Assembly (NCBI GenBank): GCA_028689715.1
Contig: JAQVCQ010000021.1
Location: 1 to 32,272 of the forward strand
DNA from: Lachnospiraceae bacterium
GTDB lineage: Bacteria; Bacillota; Clostridia; Lachnospirales; Lachnospiraceae
Direction of reading: 5' to 3'
DNA length: 32,272 nt
Every line of letters starts with the position of its first letter. Positions within the stretch are counted from its first letter, which is position 1. A program made the position numbers and the translations under genes. Below the pieces are notes generated by a model. The model had not been told where the DNA came from. It did not search any database and saw only the letters and a program-made list of their open reading frames with translations. This document shows, piece by piece, positions 1 through 6,840 of the stretch.

Positions 1-393
1 GTTTGTCCCATGAATTATGCTTATGTTTATGGTGGTAATGATAACGGTACAATCAAACTTCTATGTCCACATGCTTGTGGGAAATGTGATTGTCCGATGG
101 GTTCCTCATGGTGTACCTCATCACCAAATGGCTATGTGGGAAAAGCAAGAATCAAGGATGATCCAAGATTCATCACGGCACCATTCAGGGAAACAAAAGC
201 ATTTGAAAAGCTATATAATCAACGAACCAGCGTGGAGCGGACGTTCGGAGATTTAAAGAATAATTACAACCTTGATAACATCCGGGTTGCAAAAATGGCA
301 AGGGTAAAAGTCTTTATGGATTTATCTTGTATTGCCCTTATTGCATCAAGACTATCAGATGCAGCCAGCAAGGAAAAATCTAAAGTAGCATAA
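1..393 (+). CDS. DDE transposase, C-terminal part (cut by window start)
   Basis: The frame is open to the first base, so this is the 3' end of a larger gene; the first ATG at 10 is internal or incidental. The product ends with a segment containing TSVERTFGDLKNNYNLDN followed by a hydrophobic helix. That is the typical C-terminal DDE block of IS1182/IS4-like transposases, with the Glu of VERTFGDLK as the likely last catalytic acid. A Cys-rich stretch (CPHACGKCDCP) precedes it, as in many IS1182-type enzymes. No terminal inverted repeat could be recognised downstream, so the element boundary is unknown. It marks the left side of an accessory-looking block. Family assignment comes from motif memory; whether the upstream part is intact cannot be seen. 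Confidence 0.75.
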   Translation, partial: VCPMNYAYVYGGNDNGTIKLLCPHACGKCDCPMGSSWCTSSPNGYVGKARIKDDPRFITAPFRETKAFEKLYNQRTSVERTFGDLKNNYNLDNIRVAKMARVKVFMDLSCIALIASRLSDAASKEKSKVA

Positions 394-428
394 ACAAAGT
401 AACATTTGAAATGGAGGTGTCATAATTC

Positions 429-500
429 AGTTATCCACAATTGATAGCAGTCTGAGAAGAAATTGGAGTAGTGCGCTCTTTTTTTTAAAAGTTATCCACA
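429..500 (+). repeat. Two direct copies of an 11-mer containing a perfect DnaA box
   Basis: AGTTATCCACA occurs at 429-439 and again at 490-500, 61 bp apart in the same orientation. The inner TTATCCACA is a perfect match to the classical DnaA-box consensus. The copies lie between the transposase remnant and the FakA-like gene. They could bind DnaA, or be part of the end of a mobile element. No AT-rich unwinding region or replication gene lies next to them. Confidence 0.55.
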
Positions 501-568
501 TGGATTGAAAATGAATTATGAAATTACCTCAATTTGTATATAAATTTTGAATTTGGAGGAGTATTAAA

Positions 569-859
569 ATGGGAGTGAATTCAGTTGATGCAGAAGATGA
601 TCAGTTTGCATATCGCTATGATACACAGATTTTGATTGATAGAAGGGATAAGGATTTAGATGAGGATGAAATTTCAGCCTATATCACAGAACATTTTGAG
701 GGGAATAGCCTGATTGCGGCTGGCGATGAAGATTTAGTAAAGATTCATTTCCATACAAATGAACCTTGGAAAATACTTGAATATTGTAATTCATTAGGGG
801 AAATATATGATATTGTCGTTGAAGATATGATCAGACAGGCGAATGGGCTTCAAGGATAA
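569..859 (+). CDS. Stand-alone FakA-like middle-domain protein (Dak-related)
   Basis: This 96-residue protein aligns by eye with the central domain of fatty acid kinase FakA/YloV (the part after the Dak2 ATP-binding domain). Matching blocks are a Tyr-rich start (FAYRYDTQ, residues 13-20), the segment around SLIAAGDEDLVKIHFHT (47-63) and LGEIYDIVVEDM (76-87). Full FakA proteins exceed 500 residues, so this is a single domain with no kinase part. FakA normally has Cys in the YxYCTE motif and two His in VKVHxHT, which I recall as a metal site. Here both His remain (H60, H62) but the Cys position is Asp (D18). A good SD (TTTGGAGGAG) precedes ATG 569. The role is unknown; it may be a regulatory or lipid-binding partner. 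Confidence 0.6.
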   Translation: MGVNSVDAEDDQFAYRYDTQILIDRRDKDLDEDEISAYITEHFEGNSLIAAGDEDLVKIHFHTNEPWKILEYCNSLGEIYDIVVEDMIRQANGLQG

Positions 860-886
860 AGTTTGATACAAAGGGGATGAGATCAT

Positions 887-1408
887 TTGGAATTAATTAG
901 AGCTAAGCAAGACGATTTTAGCAGTATTAGGAATTTGTATGATGATGTAATTTGTAACACTCCGGGATTGGAGACACATGCAAGGTGGAAAATCGGTAGT
1001 CATCCAACGGATGAAACTATAAATGAGTACATCAACCAAAAAAGTATGTATATGTGTATGGAAGAGTCAAAACTGGTTGGAGCAATGGCAATACCAATGG
1101 AACAGGGAGAAGAGTATCATAATGTGAAATGGGATTTGCAGTCAACTGAAGACGAGGTGGCTACATTGCATATATTTGCTGTTGCGTCGGAATTCCAGGG
1201 AAGAGGGTTTGGAAAAAAGATGATCAGAATGGCCTGGGATCTCGCAAAAAGAAATGGTAAAAAAGTATTTCGACTTGATACACTTGCGTCAAATATTCCG
1301 GCGCAGACAATGTATGAAAAGCTTGGATTTAAGCTTAAAGGCAAGCAAAATCTCTATGCAGGGAATACTGGTTGGACAGACTTTCTTTACTATGAGAAAG
1401 ATTTATAA
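887..1408 (+). CDS. GNAT family N-acetyltransferase
   Basis: The product is a 173-residue GCN5-related acetyltransferase, expected to move an acetyl group from acetyl-CoA to an amine. The acetyl-CoA pyrophosphate loop (motif A) is visible as Q104-G-R-G107-F-G109-K, preceded by the beta strand ATLHIFAV. The C-terminal ASNIPAQTMYEKLGFK (134-149) is the usual motif B region with its conserved Asn and Tyr. Its start codon is TTG at 887, with GGGG at 873-876 as SD; no ATG in this frame gives the complete fold. It follows the FakA-like gene by 27 bases and probably shares its transcript. The substrate cannot be told from sequence. Confidence 0.85.
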   Translation: MELIRAKQDDFSSIRNLYDDVICNTPGLETHARWKIGSHPTDETINEYINQKSMYMCMEESKLVGAMAIPMEQGEEYHNVKWDLQSTEDEVATLHIFAVASEFQGRGFGKKMIRMAWDLAKRNGKKVFRLDTLASNIPAQTMYEKLGFKLKGKQNLYAGNTGWTDFLYYEKDL

Positions 1409-1466
1409 TAGATGATTCAAGAGAGATTGAGAGAGTCAGGAGATAATTAACAGCAAAGAGGTCCCT

Positions 1467-2645
1467 ATGAAAATTCATGATGAATGTATTCCGTGCGTGA
1501 TCAGTCAGGCTATTAAGGTTGCAAATATAACTGGGGTAAAAAATAAGGAGGTCTTGCTTAAGAATATTTTTAAATACCTAAGTAAGATGAACTTTTTATC
1601 TACCACTCCCGAAATCATTGGTGATCTATTTGAAATGATCAAAAAATATAGTGGGAATGATGATCCGTATAAGGAGACCAGAACTTATTATAATAATTTA
1701 TTTTTAGAAATGATTCCGAAATATGAGTATAAAATTAATGGTTCTGAAGATCCATTTTTTAAAGCAGTTCAATATGCGATTGTTGGAAACATCATAGATT
1801 TTAATCCGATTCATAACTTATTCCTGGATGATATTTATGAAACATTTGAGAAAATGGAGCAGCTGGATTTTGCGATCAATGACAGTAAAATTTTAGAGAG
1901 TGACTGTATTCATGCGAATTCTTTGCTTTATTTAGGAGATAATTGTGGAGAGATCTGTATGGATCTGATCTTAATTAAGAAAATAAAAGAACTAAATCCG
2001 GCACTACAGATCACGTATGGTGTAAGGGGAAAACCGGTCGTAAATGATTCGATCAAAGAGGATGCATACCATGTTGGAATGCAACAGTATGCAACAATTA
2101 TGGACAATGGGGATGGGTCACTTGGAACTGTGTTGAGCCGGGTAAGTTCAGAATTTAAAGAGGTTTATAATAAGGCTGACATGATTATTTCAAAGGGTCA
2201 GGCTAATTATGAATGCTTAAGTGAAGAGAAGAAAAACATTTATTTTCTGCTAATGACAAAATGTGAAGTGATAGCCAATGATATTGGAGTAGAGTCCGGC
2301 AAAATGGTATGCATGAAAAATAAACCAGAAGATAAACCAGGTGATAAAACAATACTTCAATTAAGCATTAACTATGCAAGTGATGTCAATTCTGAAATCG
2401 AGGATGCGAAACGAATTTTAGAAGAGAATCTGCATCGTATCCATACAACAGATCTGGGGGCTGTCAGGATCAGAAAAAATCTCAGCCTTGAAACAGACGA
2501 TATCGTTTTATGGTGCCGAAATATGATTACTGATCATAACAGCCATATTATTAAAGAGGGTAAAAATTGGTATATTACCAATGGTAAGTGCAGAATAACA
2601 GTGAATTCTCATAGTTATACGATCATCACGGCACATTCTATATAA
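1467..2645 (+). CDS. DUF89/ARMT1-like phosphatase fused to a C-terminal DUF3781 domain
   Basis: Residues 1 to about 285 form a DUF89 (ARMT1-like) metal-dependent phosphatase of the damage-control type. Supporting motifs are the N-terminal C7-x-x-C10 pair, the metal-site block LGDNCGEICMD (156-166) and KGQANYECLSE (243-253). Family members act on phosphometabolites; the substrate here is unknown. After a short hydrophilic linker rich in Lys, Pro and Asp (about 286-295), residues 318-392 read as a complete DUF3781 domain, with HTTDLGAVRIRKNLSLETDD, GKNWYITNGKCRITVN and the terminal SYTIITAH. As I recall them, DUF3781 proteins are usually free-standing and about 75-80 residues long, so this is a domain fusion. 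The frame is continuous with no sign of a frameshift. SD AGAGGT lies 5 bases before ATG 1467. Confidence 0.8.
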   Translation: MKIHDECIPCVISQAIKVANITGVKNKEVLLKNIFKYLSKMNFLSTTPEIIGDLFEMIKKYSGNDDPYKETRTYYNNLFLEMIPKYEYKINGSEDPFFKAVQYAIVGNIIDFNPIHNLFLDDIYETFEKMEQLDFAINDSKILESDCIHANSLLYLGDNCGEICMDLILIKKIKELNPALQITYGVRGKPVVNDSIKEDAYHVGMQQYATIMDNGDGSLGTVLSRVSSEFKEVYNKADMIISKGQANYECLSEEKKNIYFLLMTKCEVIANDIGVESGKMVCMKNKPEDKPGDKTILQLSINYASDVNSEIEDAKRILEENLHRIHTTDLGAVRIRKNLSLETDDIVLWCRNMITDHNSHIIKEGKNWYITNGKCRITVNSHSYTIITAHSI

Positions 2646-2655
2646 GGGGGATAAA

Positions 2656-3123
2656 ATGGTACATTTGGTCTATTGTGACAATGCTGGAAAAGCAGGAGAA
2701 AAGGTTCTGGATAAGATTAAAAACGCAAACAAGACGATGGTAGTAAGAGGTGCAGCGGGGAGAAAGATACCTCATAGCAGAGTGTTTGAAAACGAAATAC
2801 TTTATTTTATGGAAAAAGGGACTGGTCAGATTTCTGCAAAAGCAACTGTAACATCAGTACAGAATTTTGTGAAACTATCTGAGGAAGAAATGAATCAGAT
2901 TTTAGAAGAAAATCAAAGTAAATTAAATCTTTCAGAAAAACAAAAGGAACGCTGGCATAAGAAATGCTTATGTTTGGTTGAATTCAAAGAGATATCTGCG
3001 ATTACGCCACCACTTGTGTTCGATCATCAGGGTAATATGGATGATTGGCTTATCATTGAAAAGATCGAGGATGTCGTGGTAGGGACAAGCATACCCTATA
3101 ATTATGAAAAATCAAGATTTTAG
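2656..3123 (+). CDS. Conserved PUA/ASCH-like protein of unknown function
   Basis: The product is a 155-residue soluble protein with no signal peptide or membrane segment. Its layout suggests a PUA/ASCH-like small beta-barrel: an early basic glycine-containing turn (VVRGAAGRKIPHSR, 29-42), then FENEILYFMEKGTGQISAKATV, and a distal strand CLCLVEFKEI. It ends in a characteristic DDWLIIEKIEDVVVGTSIPY tail. I recognise it as a conserved Firmicute family rather than a known enzyme; the fold call is inference. ATG 2656 follows an AAGGGGG SD and lies only 10 bases after the DUF89 fusion gene, so the two are probably co-transcribed. Confidence 0.55.
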   Translation: MVHLVYCDNAGKAGEKVLDKIKNANKTMVVRGAAGRKIPHSRVFENEILYFMEKGTGQISAKATVTSVQNFVKLSEEEMNQILEENQSKLNLSEKQKERWHKKCLCLVEFKEISAITPPLVFDHQGNMDDWLIIEKIEDVVVGTSIPYNYEKSRF

Positions 3124-3134
3124 GATGGAGCAAA

Positions 3135-3716
3135 ATGAATAAAGTAGCATTATTTATGTTCGAGGAAATGACAGATTATGAGATTACTTTTATAACACAT
3201 TTGTTACATGCTGACGCAGGGAAGGATGTCATAGCAGTATCTTATGATGGACAGAGTGTAAAAGGGCGTTCTGGTCTTCGATATGAAATAGATAAAAAGA
3301 TTTCAGAATTAGCAGCGGAAGAGCTAGATGGAATTATTATTTGTGGAGGCTGGTTCGGAGAACTCAGGATAGAACTGCAGCAATTGTTAATAGAGCTGAA
3401 CCTGCAGAAGAAGCTTATCGCAGGTATTTGTGGTGCAGGTACATTGTTGTTGGCAAAAGCAGGAATGCTCAAAAATGTAAAATACACAACTCCAATTCAG
3501 AAATGGGATGGAAAATGTCGGGAATTATTTGGTGAAACGGATCCGTTTGCCAGAGCAAATTATATCGACGGACGCGTTGTCAGAGAGCAGAATATCATTA
3601 CAGCACACGGAACAGCATTTGTTGATTTTGCGGTTGAAATATGTGACTGGTTTGCTCTGTTTTCATCGGAACAGGAGAAAAATGAATTTATAAAAAGTAT
3701 AAAGGGAGATATTTGA
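3135..3716 (+). CDS. DJ-1/PfpI family (class I glutamine amidotransferase-like) protein
   Basis: This 193-residue protein has the DJ-1/PfpI architecture: N-terminal MNKVALFMFEEMTDYEI, the strand DGIIICGGW (65-73) and the nucleophile elbow AGICGAGTLLLAKAG, with Cys99 as the expected active thiol. A later AHGTAFVDFA motif (about 156-165) matches the family's C-terminal block. Members are glyoxalase-, protease- or deglycase-like, or act in stress responses; no specific activity can be assigned. It starts 11 bases after the PUA-like gene, with SD GGATGGAG close to ATG 3135. Its TGA overlaps the ATG of the next gene by one base, indicating translational coupling. Confidence 0.85.
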   Translation: MNKVALFMFEEMTDYEITFITHLLHADAGKDVIAVSYDGQSVKGRSGLRYEIDKKISELAAEELDGIIICGGWFGELRIELQQLLIELNLQKKLIAGICGAGTLLLAKAGMLKNVKYTTPIQKWDGKCRELFGETDPFARANYIDGRVVREQNIITAHGTAFVDFAVEICDWFALFSSEQEKNEFIKSIKGDI

Positions 3717-4120
3717 TGGTACAAGAACTGGGCTTAAAGGAAGAAAAAAAATTTGATCTCAAAGCATATTGGGATGCCGTTGTAAAACAAAAAGAGCATG
3801 AAATAAAAACTTACTTTCATGAAGAGGCAGTAGTGTGCTGGCACAATACAAATGAAAAATTTAATGTAGAAGAGTTCATCAGAGCGAATTGTGAGTACCC
3901 AGGAACATGGAATTGCAAATTTGACCGGATCGAAAAGCTGGATTCTCTATATATTACGGTAGTTCATGTTTTTGCGGTTGGTGGAGCACCTTCATTTCAT
4001 GCGATATCTTTCATCAGAGTTTTAGATGAAAAGATTGAATCGATCGATGAATACTGGAGTGAAGATGGTGAAATCCCTGGTTGGAGAATTGAAAAAAAGA
4101 TAGGTAGTAAAATAAAATGA
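3716..4120 (+). CDS. NTF2-like (SnoaL-type) small protein
   Basis: The product is a 134-residue protein with the NTF2/SnoaL cone layout. It has an N-terminal helix (YWDAVVKQKEHEIKTYFHEEAVVCWHN), a middle helix around VEEFIRANCEYPG, and paired C-terminal strands (VVHVFAV, HAISFIRVLDEKIESIDEYWSEDG). Members are small-molecule isomerases, hydrolases or ligand pockets; the closing EYWSEDGxxPxWR is common in the family. I chose ATG 3716, which overlaps the preceding TGA as TGATG and has AAAGGGAGA upstream; an in-frame TTG at 3713 is less likely. It is the last gene before the T-box promoter, so it probably ends this accessory operon, although no terminator is evident. Confidence 0.7.
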   Translation: MVQELGLKEEKKFDLKAYWDAVVKQKEHEIKTYFHEEAVVCWHNTNEKFNVEEFIRANCEYPGTWNCKFDRIEKLDSLYITVVHVFAVGGAPSFHAISFIRVLDEKIESIDEYWSEDGEIPGWRIEKKIGSKIK

Positions 4121-4127
4121 AAAGTAT

Positions 4128-4156
4128 TTGACAATATCACGTTAATGTGCTAAATT
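4128..4156 (+). promoter_or_regulatory. Sigma-A promoter of the proline T-box / putP transcript
   Basis: A perfect -35 TTGACA (4128-4133) is separated by 17 bases from TAAATT (4151-4156). It sits just after the NTF2-like stop codon and just before the T-box leader, so transcription should start near 4163. Confidence 0.75.
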
Positions 4157-4163
4157 CTTACTA

Positions 4164-4440
4164 ATCATTCATGTAAAGGCAAAGAAGAGAGATAGTAATC
4201 ATATCGGATTTTTCAGAGAGAAGTTGGAAGGTGAAAAACTTCAATGATGATACGATGAACCAGTCTCGGAGCTGTGAACCCAAAGACGAATATCAGTCAA
4301 GTAGGCTTCATCGGGATTCTCCCGTTAAAGAGAAAAGGTATATTGTGTACCGTAGAGTGCAGTTTTTACTGAAATTAGGTGGTAACGCGGAGTGAATTCG
4401 CCCTAAGCTGAGAAGGATCAGCTTTGGGCGTTTTTTTTAT
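4164..4440 (+). promoter_or_regulatory. T-box riboswitch, specifier CCC (proline)
   Basis: All T-box landmarks are in order: the AGTA element (4194-4197), an AG-rich box CAGAGAGA (4214-4221), and a GGAAGGTG distal loop inside the GAAGTT/AACTTC hairpin. A GAA-CCC-A specifier segment follows, with codon CCC at 4279-4281, and then the T-box antiterminator AGGTGGTAACGCGG (4377-4390). Pairing AGTA with the GAA before the codon gives the usual loop-E specifier fold. The UGGU in the T-box matches the ACCA 3' end of a tRNA with discriminator A, as expected for tRNA-Pro. Uncharged tRNA-Pro would stabilise the antiterminator and switch on the transporter when proline is scarce. The terminator lies at 4399-4438. 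Confidence 0.9.
4399..4438 (+). terminator. T-box regulated intrinsic terminator
   Basis: CGCCCTAAGCTG pairs with CAGCTTTGGGCG (one T-T mismatch) around a short AGAAGGAT loop and is followed by eight T residues. The 5' arm lies directly after the T-box sequence, so antiterminator and terminator are mutually exclusive. Confidence 0.9.
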
Positions 4441-4474
4441 CTTTGCATGATGAAAACTTACAGGAGGGTGCTAT

Positions 4475-6031
4475 ATGTCGAGTTCTATTCAGATGTTGGT
4501 CGCTATGAGCGGCTATTGCGCGATTGTAATCGCGATTGGTATTTTCTTTGCCAAAAGGGCAAACCAGAGTACTGAAAATTATTTTCTTGGAGGAAGATCA
4601 TTAGGACCATGGGTCGCTGCCATGAGTGCGGAAGCTTCTGATATGAGTGGATGGCTTTTGATGGGTCTGCCAGGAGTTGCTTACTGGTGCGGACTTGCGG
4701 ATGCTGCATGGACAGCCATTGGTCTTGCAATTGGAACATATGTAAACTGGCTGATCGTTGCAAAGAGACTTAGAAAGTACTCACAAATTGCAGGTAATTC
4801 AATCACGGTTCCTGACTTTTTCTCAAACAGATTTAAGGAAAAGAATAAAGTCATCATGTTCATTGCATCAAGCTTTATCCTTATTTTCTTTTCTGTATAT
4901 GCAGCAAGTTGTTTTGTTACATGTGGGAAACTATTTTCCAGACTTTTCAATATGCCGTATATTCCAATGATGCTGGCAGGTGCTATCTTTGTTATTGTAT
5001 ACACCTTTCTGGGTGGATTCCTGGCAGAAAGTGCTTCGGATTTTATGCAGGCAATTGTTATGATCTGTGCATTGACTGTAATTGTTGGAATTGGAACCGC
5101 CGTTACAGGTGGTCCTGCGCAGGTGATTGCAAATGTTCAGTCTTTCCCGGGATTTCTTGAGTTCTTCAGTATTGCATCTCCGACAGTTCAGGATGGGACA
5201 CAGCAGGTCGTGAACAATATTCCTGTGTTTGGTGACAAGGCAGCATATCCGCTTATCACGATCGTATCTACTATGTCCTGGGGGCTTGGATACTTTGGTA
5301 TGCCACAGGTACTCCTTAGATTCATGGCAATTAGAAAAACAAAAGAATTAACAGAATCCAGAAGAATTGCAACAACATGGTGTGCTATTTCCCTAACAGC
5401 AGCAGTGCTGATCGGTCTGATTGGACGTGCATTATACCCAACAGCACTTCAGACAGCAGGTGATTCGGAAAGTATATTTATTATCATGGCAACATCACTG
5501 TTACATCCGGTTCCGGCAGGTATCGTAATGGCGGGAATCCTTGCAGCAACGATCAGTTCTTCTGACTCTTACCTTTTGATTGCTGCTTCCGCTTTTTCGA
5601 AAAATATTTATCAGGGAATTATTAAAAAGGATGCAGATGATAAAAAAGTTCTTATGATCTCAAGAATTGCACTTCTTACTGTTGCATTGATCGGAATTGT
5701 GATTGCATTGGATGACACAAGTGCCATTTTTACGATTGTTAGCTTTGCATGGGCAGGATTTGGGGCAACATTTGGACCATTGATGTTATTTTCTCTATTC
5801 TGGAAACGTATTAATCATAAAGGTGCAATTGCCGGCATGCTTGCCGGAGGCATCATGGTATTCATATGGAAGCTTGTCTTAAAACCTATGGGTGGAGTTT
5901 TTGGTATTTATGAATTAATGCCGGCATTTTTAACTTCCTGTTTATTTATTGTTGTGGTATCGTTGTTAACAGAGGAGCCACCGAAAGAAATTCAGGATGA
6001 ATTTGAACTGGCAAAAACACTTGAATGCTAG
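4475..6031 (+). CDS. putP: Sodium/proline symporter PutP
   Basis: This 518-residue integral membrane protein belongs to the sodium:solute symporter family and would import proline with Na+. The N-terminal block NYFLGGRSLGPWVAAMSAEASDMSGWLLMG (35-64) contains D56 and S58, which match the essential Asp55 and Ser57 of E. coli PutP. The later AATISSSDSYLLIAASAFSKNIY block corresponds to the second Na+-site helix. About 13 hydrophobic segments are visible, and length is normal for PutP (about 500). ATG 4475 has a strong AGGAGGG SD. The proline-type T-box directly upstream independently supports proline as the substrate, so expression should rise in proline starvation. Confidence 0.93.
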   Translation: MSSSIQMLVAMSGYCAIVIAIGIFFAKRANQSTENYFLGGRSLGPWVAAMSAEASDMSGWLLMGLPGVAYWCGLADAAWTAIGLAIGTYVNWLIVAKRLRKYSQIAGNSITVPDFFSNRFKEKNKVIMFIASSFILIFFSVYAASCFVTCGKLFSRLFNMPYIPMMLAGAIFVIVYTFLGGFLAESASDFMQAIVMICALTVIVGIGTAVTGGPAQVIANVQSFPGFLEFFSIASPTVQDGTQQVVNNIPVFGDKAAYPLITIVSTMSWGLGYFGMPQVLLRFMAIRKTKELTESRRIATTWCAISLTAAVLIGLIGRALYPTALQTAGDSESIFIIMATSLLHPVPAGIVMAGILAATISSSDSYLLIAASAFSKNIYQGIIKKDADDKKVLMISRIALLTVALIGIVIALDDTSAIFTIVSFAWAGFGATFGPLMLFSLFWKRINHKGAIAGMLAGGIMVFIWKLVLKPMGGVFGIYELMPAFLTSCLFIVVVSLLTEEPPKEIQDEFELAKTLEC

Positions 6032-6049
6032 GTTGGTAATTGATCTGAC

Positions 6050-6793
6050 ATGATGCTGATTGGATTGTTTTGTGTGCTTTATTTTTTTATTGTTGCGGTA
6101 AATACAGGATTGAAATCAAAGTTTCCTGTTTTTTGGCTTATTACAGGCACTATGATCATAGTGTCAGAACCCACAGGAATTCTTTTGAATGAAATGCAGT
6201 TACCGGGCATGTTAAGAGATGGGATCCGTCTAATTTTATTTTTAGTATTGTTATGTTTTTTGATGGCAGAGATGTTGATTCTGTCAGCTATGTGTAAAAA
6301 ATATGACAAAATACCGGATGTCATAATCGTACTGGGGGCACAGCTGAATAAAAATGGTCCCGGAAAAACATTAAAAAGCAGACTGGATCTGGCAAATGAT
6401 GTTGCACGACTCAATCCTGAAAGCATCCTCGTTGTCAGTGGTGGAATGGGAGAAAATGAACCCATGACAGAAGCAGAAGGAATGAGAGCCTATCTGGCTG
6501 CAAAAGGAATCGCACAAGATCGGATCGTGATTGAAAAATGTTCAAGAGATACTTATGAAAATCTGATGTTTTCGAAACAGATATTATCTGATTATGGATA
6601 TCGTGTAGAAATGCTGCAGATTGGAATTCTGACAACGAATTTTCATATATTTCGTGCACTTCGTCTTGCAAAAAAAGCCGGCTATGGAAGTTGCATTCCA
6701 ATGCCGGCAAAATGTACAAAAGTATTGCTTCCTAACTATCTTGTAAGGGAAGGATTTGCATTGATCAAAGATTTATTATCTGGAAGACTGTAG
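6050..6793 (+). CDS. YdcF/SanA-like (DUF218) membrane protein
   Basis: The 247-residue product has two or three N-terminal hydrophobic segments (about 2-18, 28-45 and 60-80), then a DUF218 domain on the outer or cytosolic face. Domain motifs are DVIIVLGAQLN..GPGKTLKSRL (90-112), VVSGGMGENEPMTEAEGM (128-145), the SRDTYENL block (165-172) and TTNFHIFRA. DUF218 proteins of the SanA/ElyC/YdcF group are linked to envelope or peptidoglycan-precursor metabolism, but the reaction is not settled. ATG 6050 lies 18 bases after putP with only a weak SD, so it may depend on read-through from the T-box transcript. Its stop codon directly abuts the stop of the convergent araC-type gene. Confidence 0.8.
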   Translation: MMLIGLFCVLYFFIVAVNTGLKSKFPVFWLITGTMIIVSEPTGILLNEMQLPGMLRDGIRLILFLVLLCFLMAEMLILSAMCKKYDKIPDVIIVLGAQLNKNGPGKTLKSRLDLANDVARLNPESILVVSGGMGENEPMTEAEGMRAYLAAKGIAQDRIVIEKCSRDTYENLMFSKQILSDYGYRVEMLQIGILTTNFHIFRALRLAKKAGYGSCIPMPAKCTKVLLPNYLVREGFALIKDLLSGRL

Positions 6794-6840
6794 CTAACGG
6801 GAATACATATTACAAAATTCCGTTGGTGTACAGTCTTTTA
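6784..6840 (+). terminator. Hairpin spanning the two convergent stop codons (possible terminator)
   Basis: AAGACTGTA (6784-6792) pairs with TACAGTCTT (6829-6837), and CTAACGG (6794-6800) with CCGTTGG (6820-6826, one G-U type mismatch), leaving a 19-base loop. A short TTTT follows on the plus strand only. The left arm lies in the last codons of the YdcF-like gene and the right arm in the last codons of the AraC-type gene. The weak U-tract makes terminator function uncertain. Confidence 0.45.

Noticed and set aside
429-500. DnaA boxes as a replication origin
   Set aside because: Only two boxes, no dnaA/dnaN next to them and no obvious unwinding element; origin function is not supported.
4681-5004. 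Leftward open frame inside putP
   Set aside because: It is antisense to a well-supported transporter, with no SD or family match; a composition shadow.
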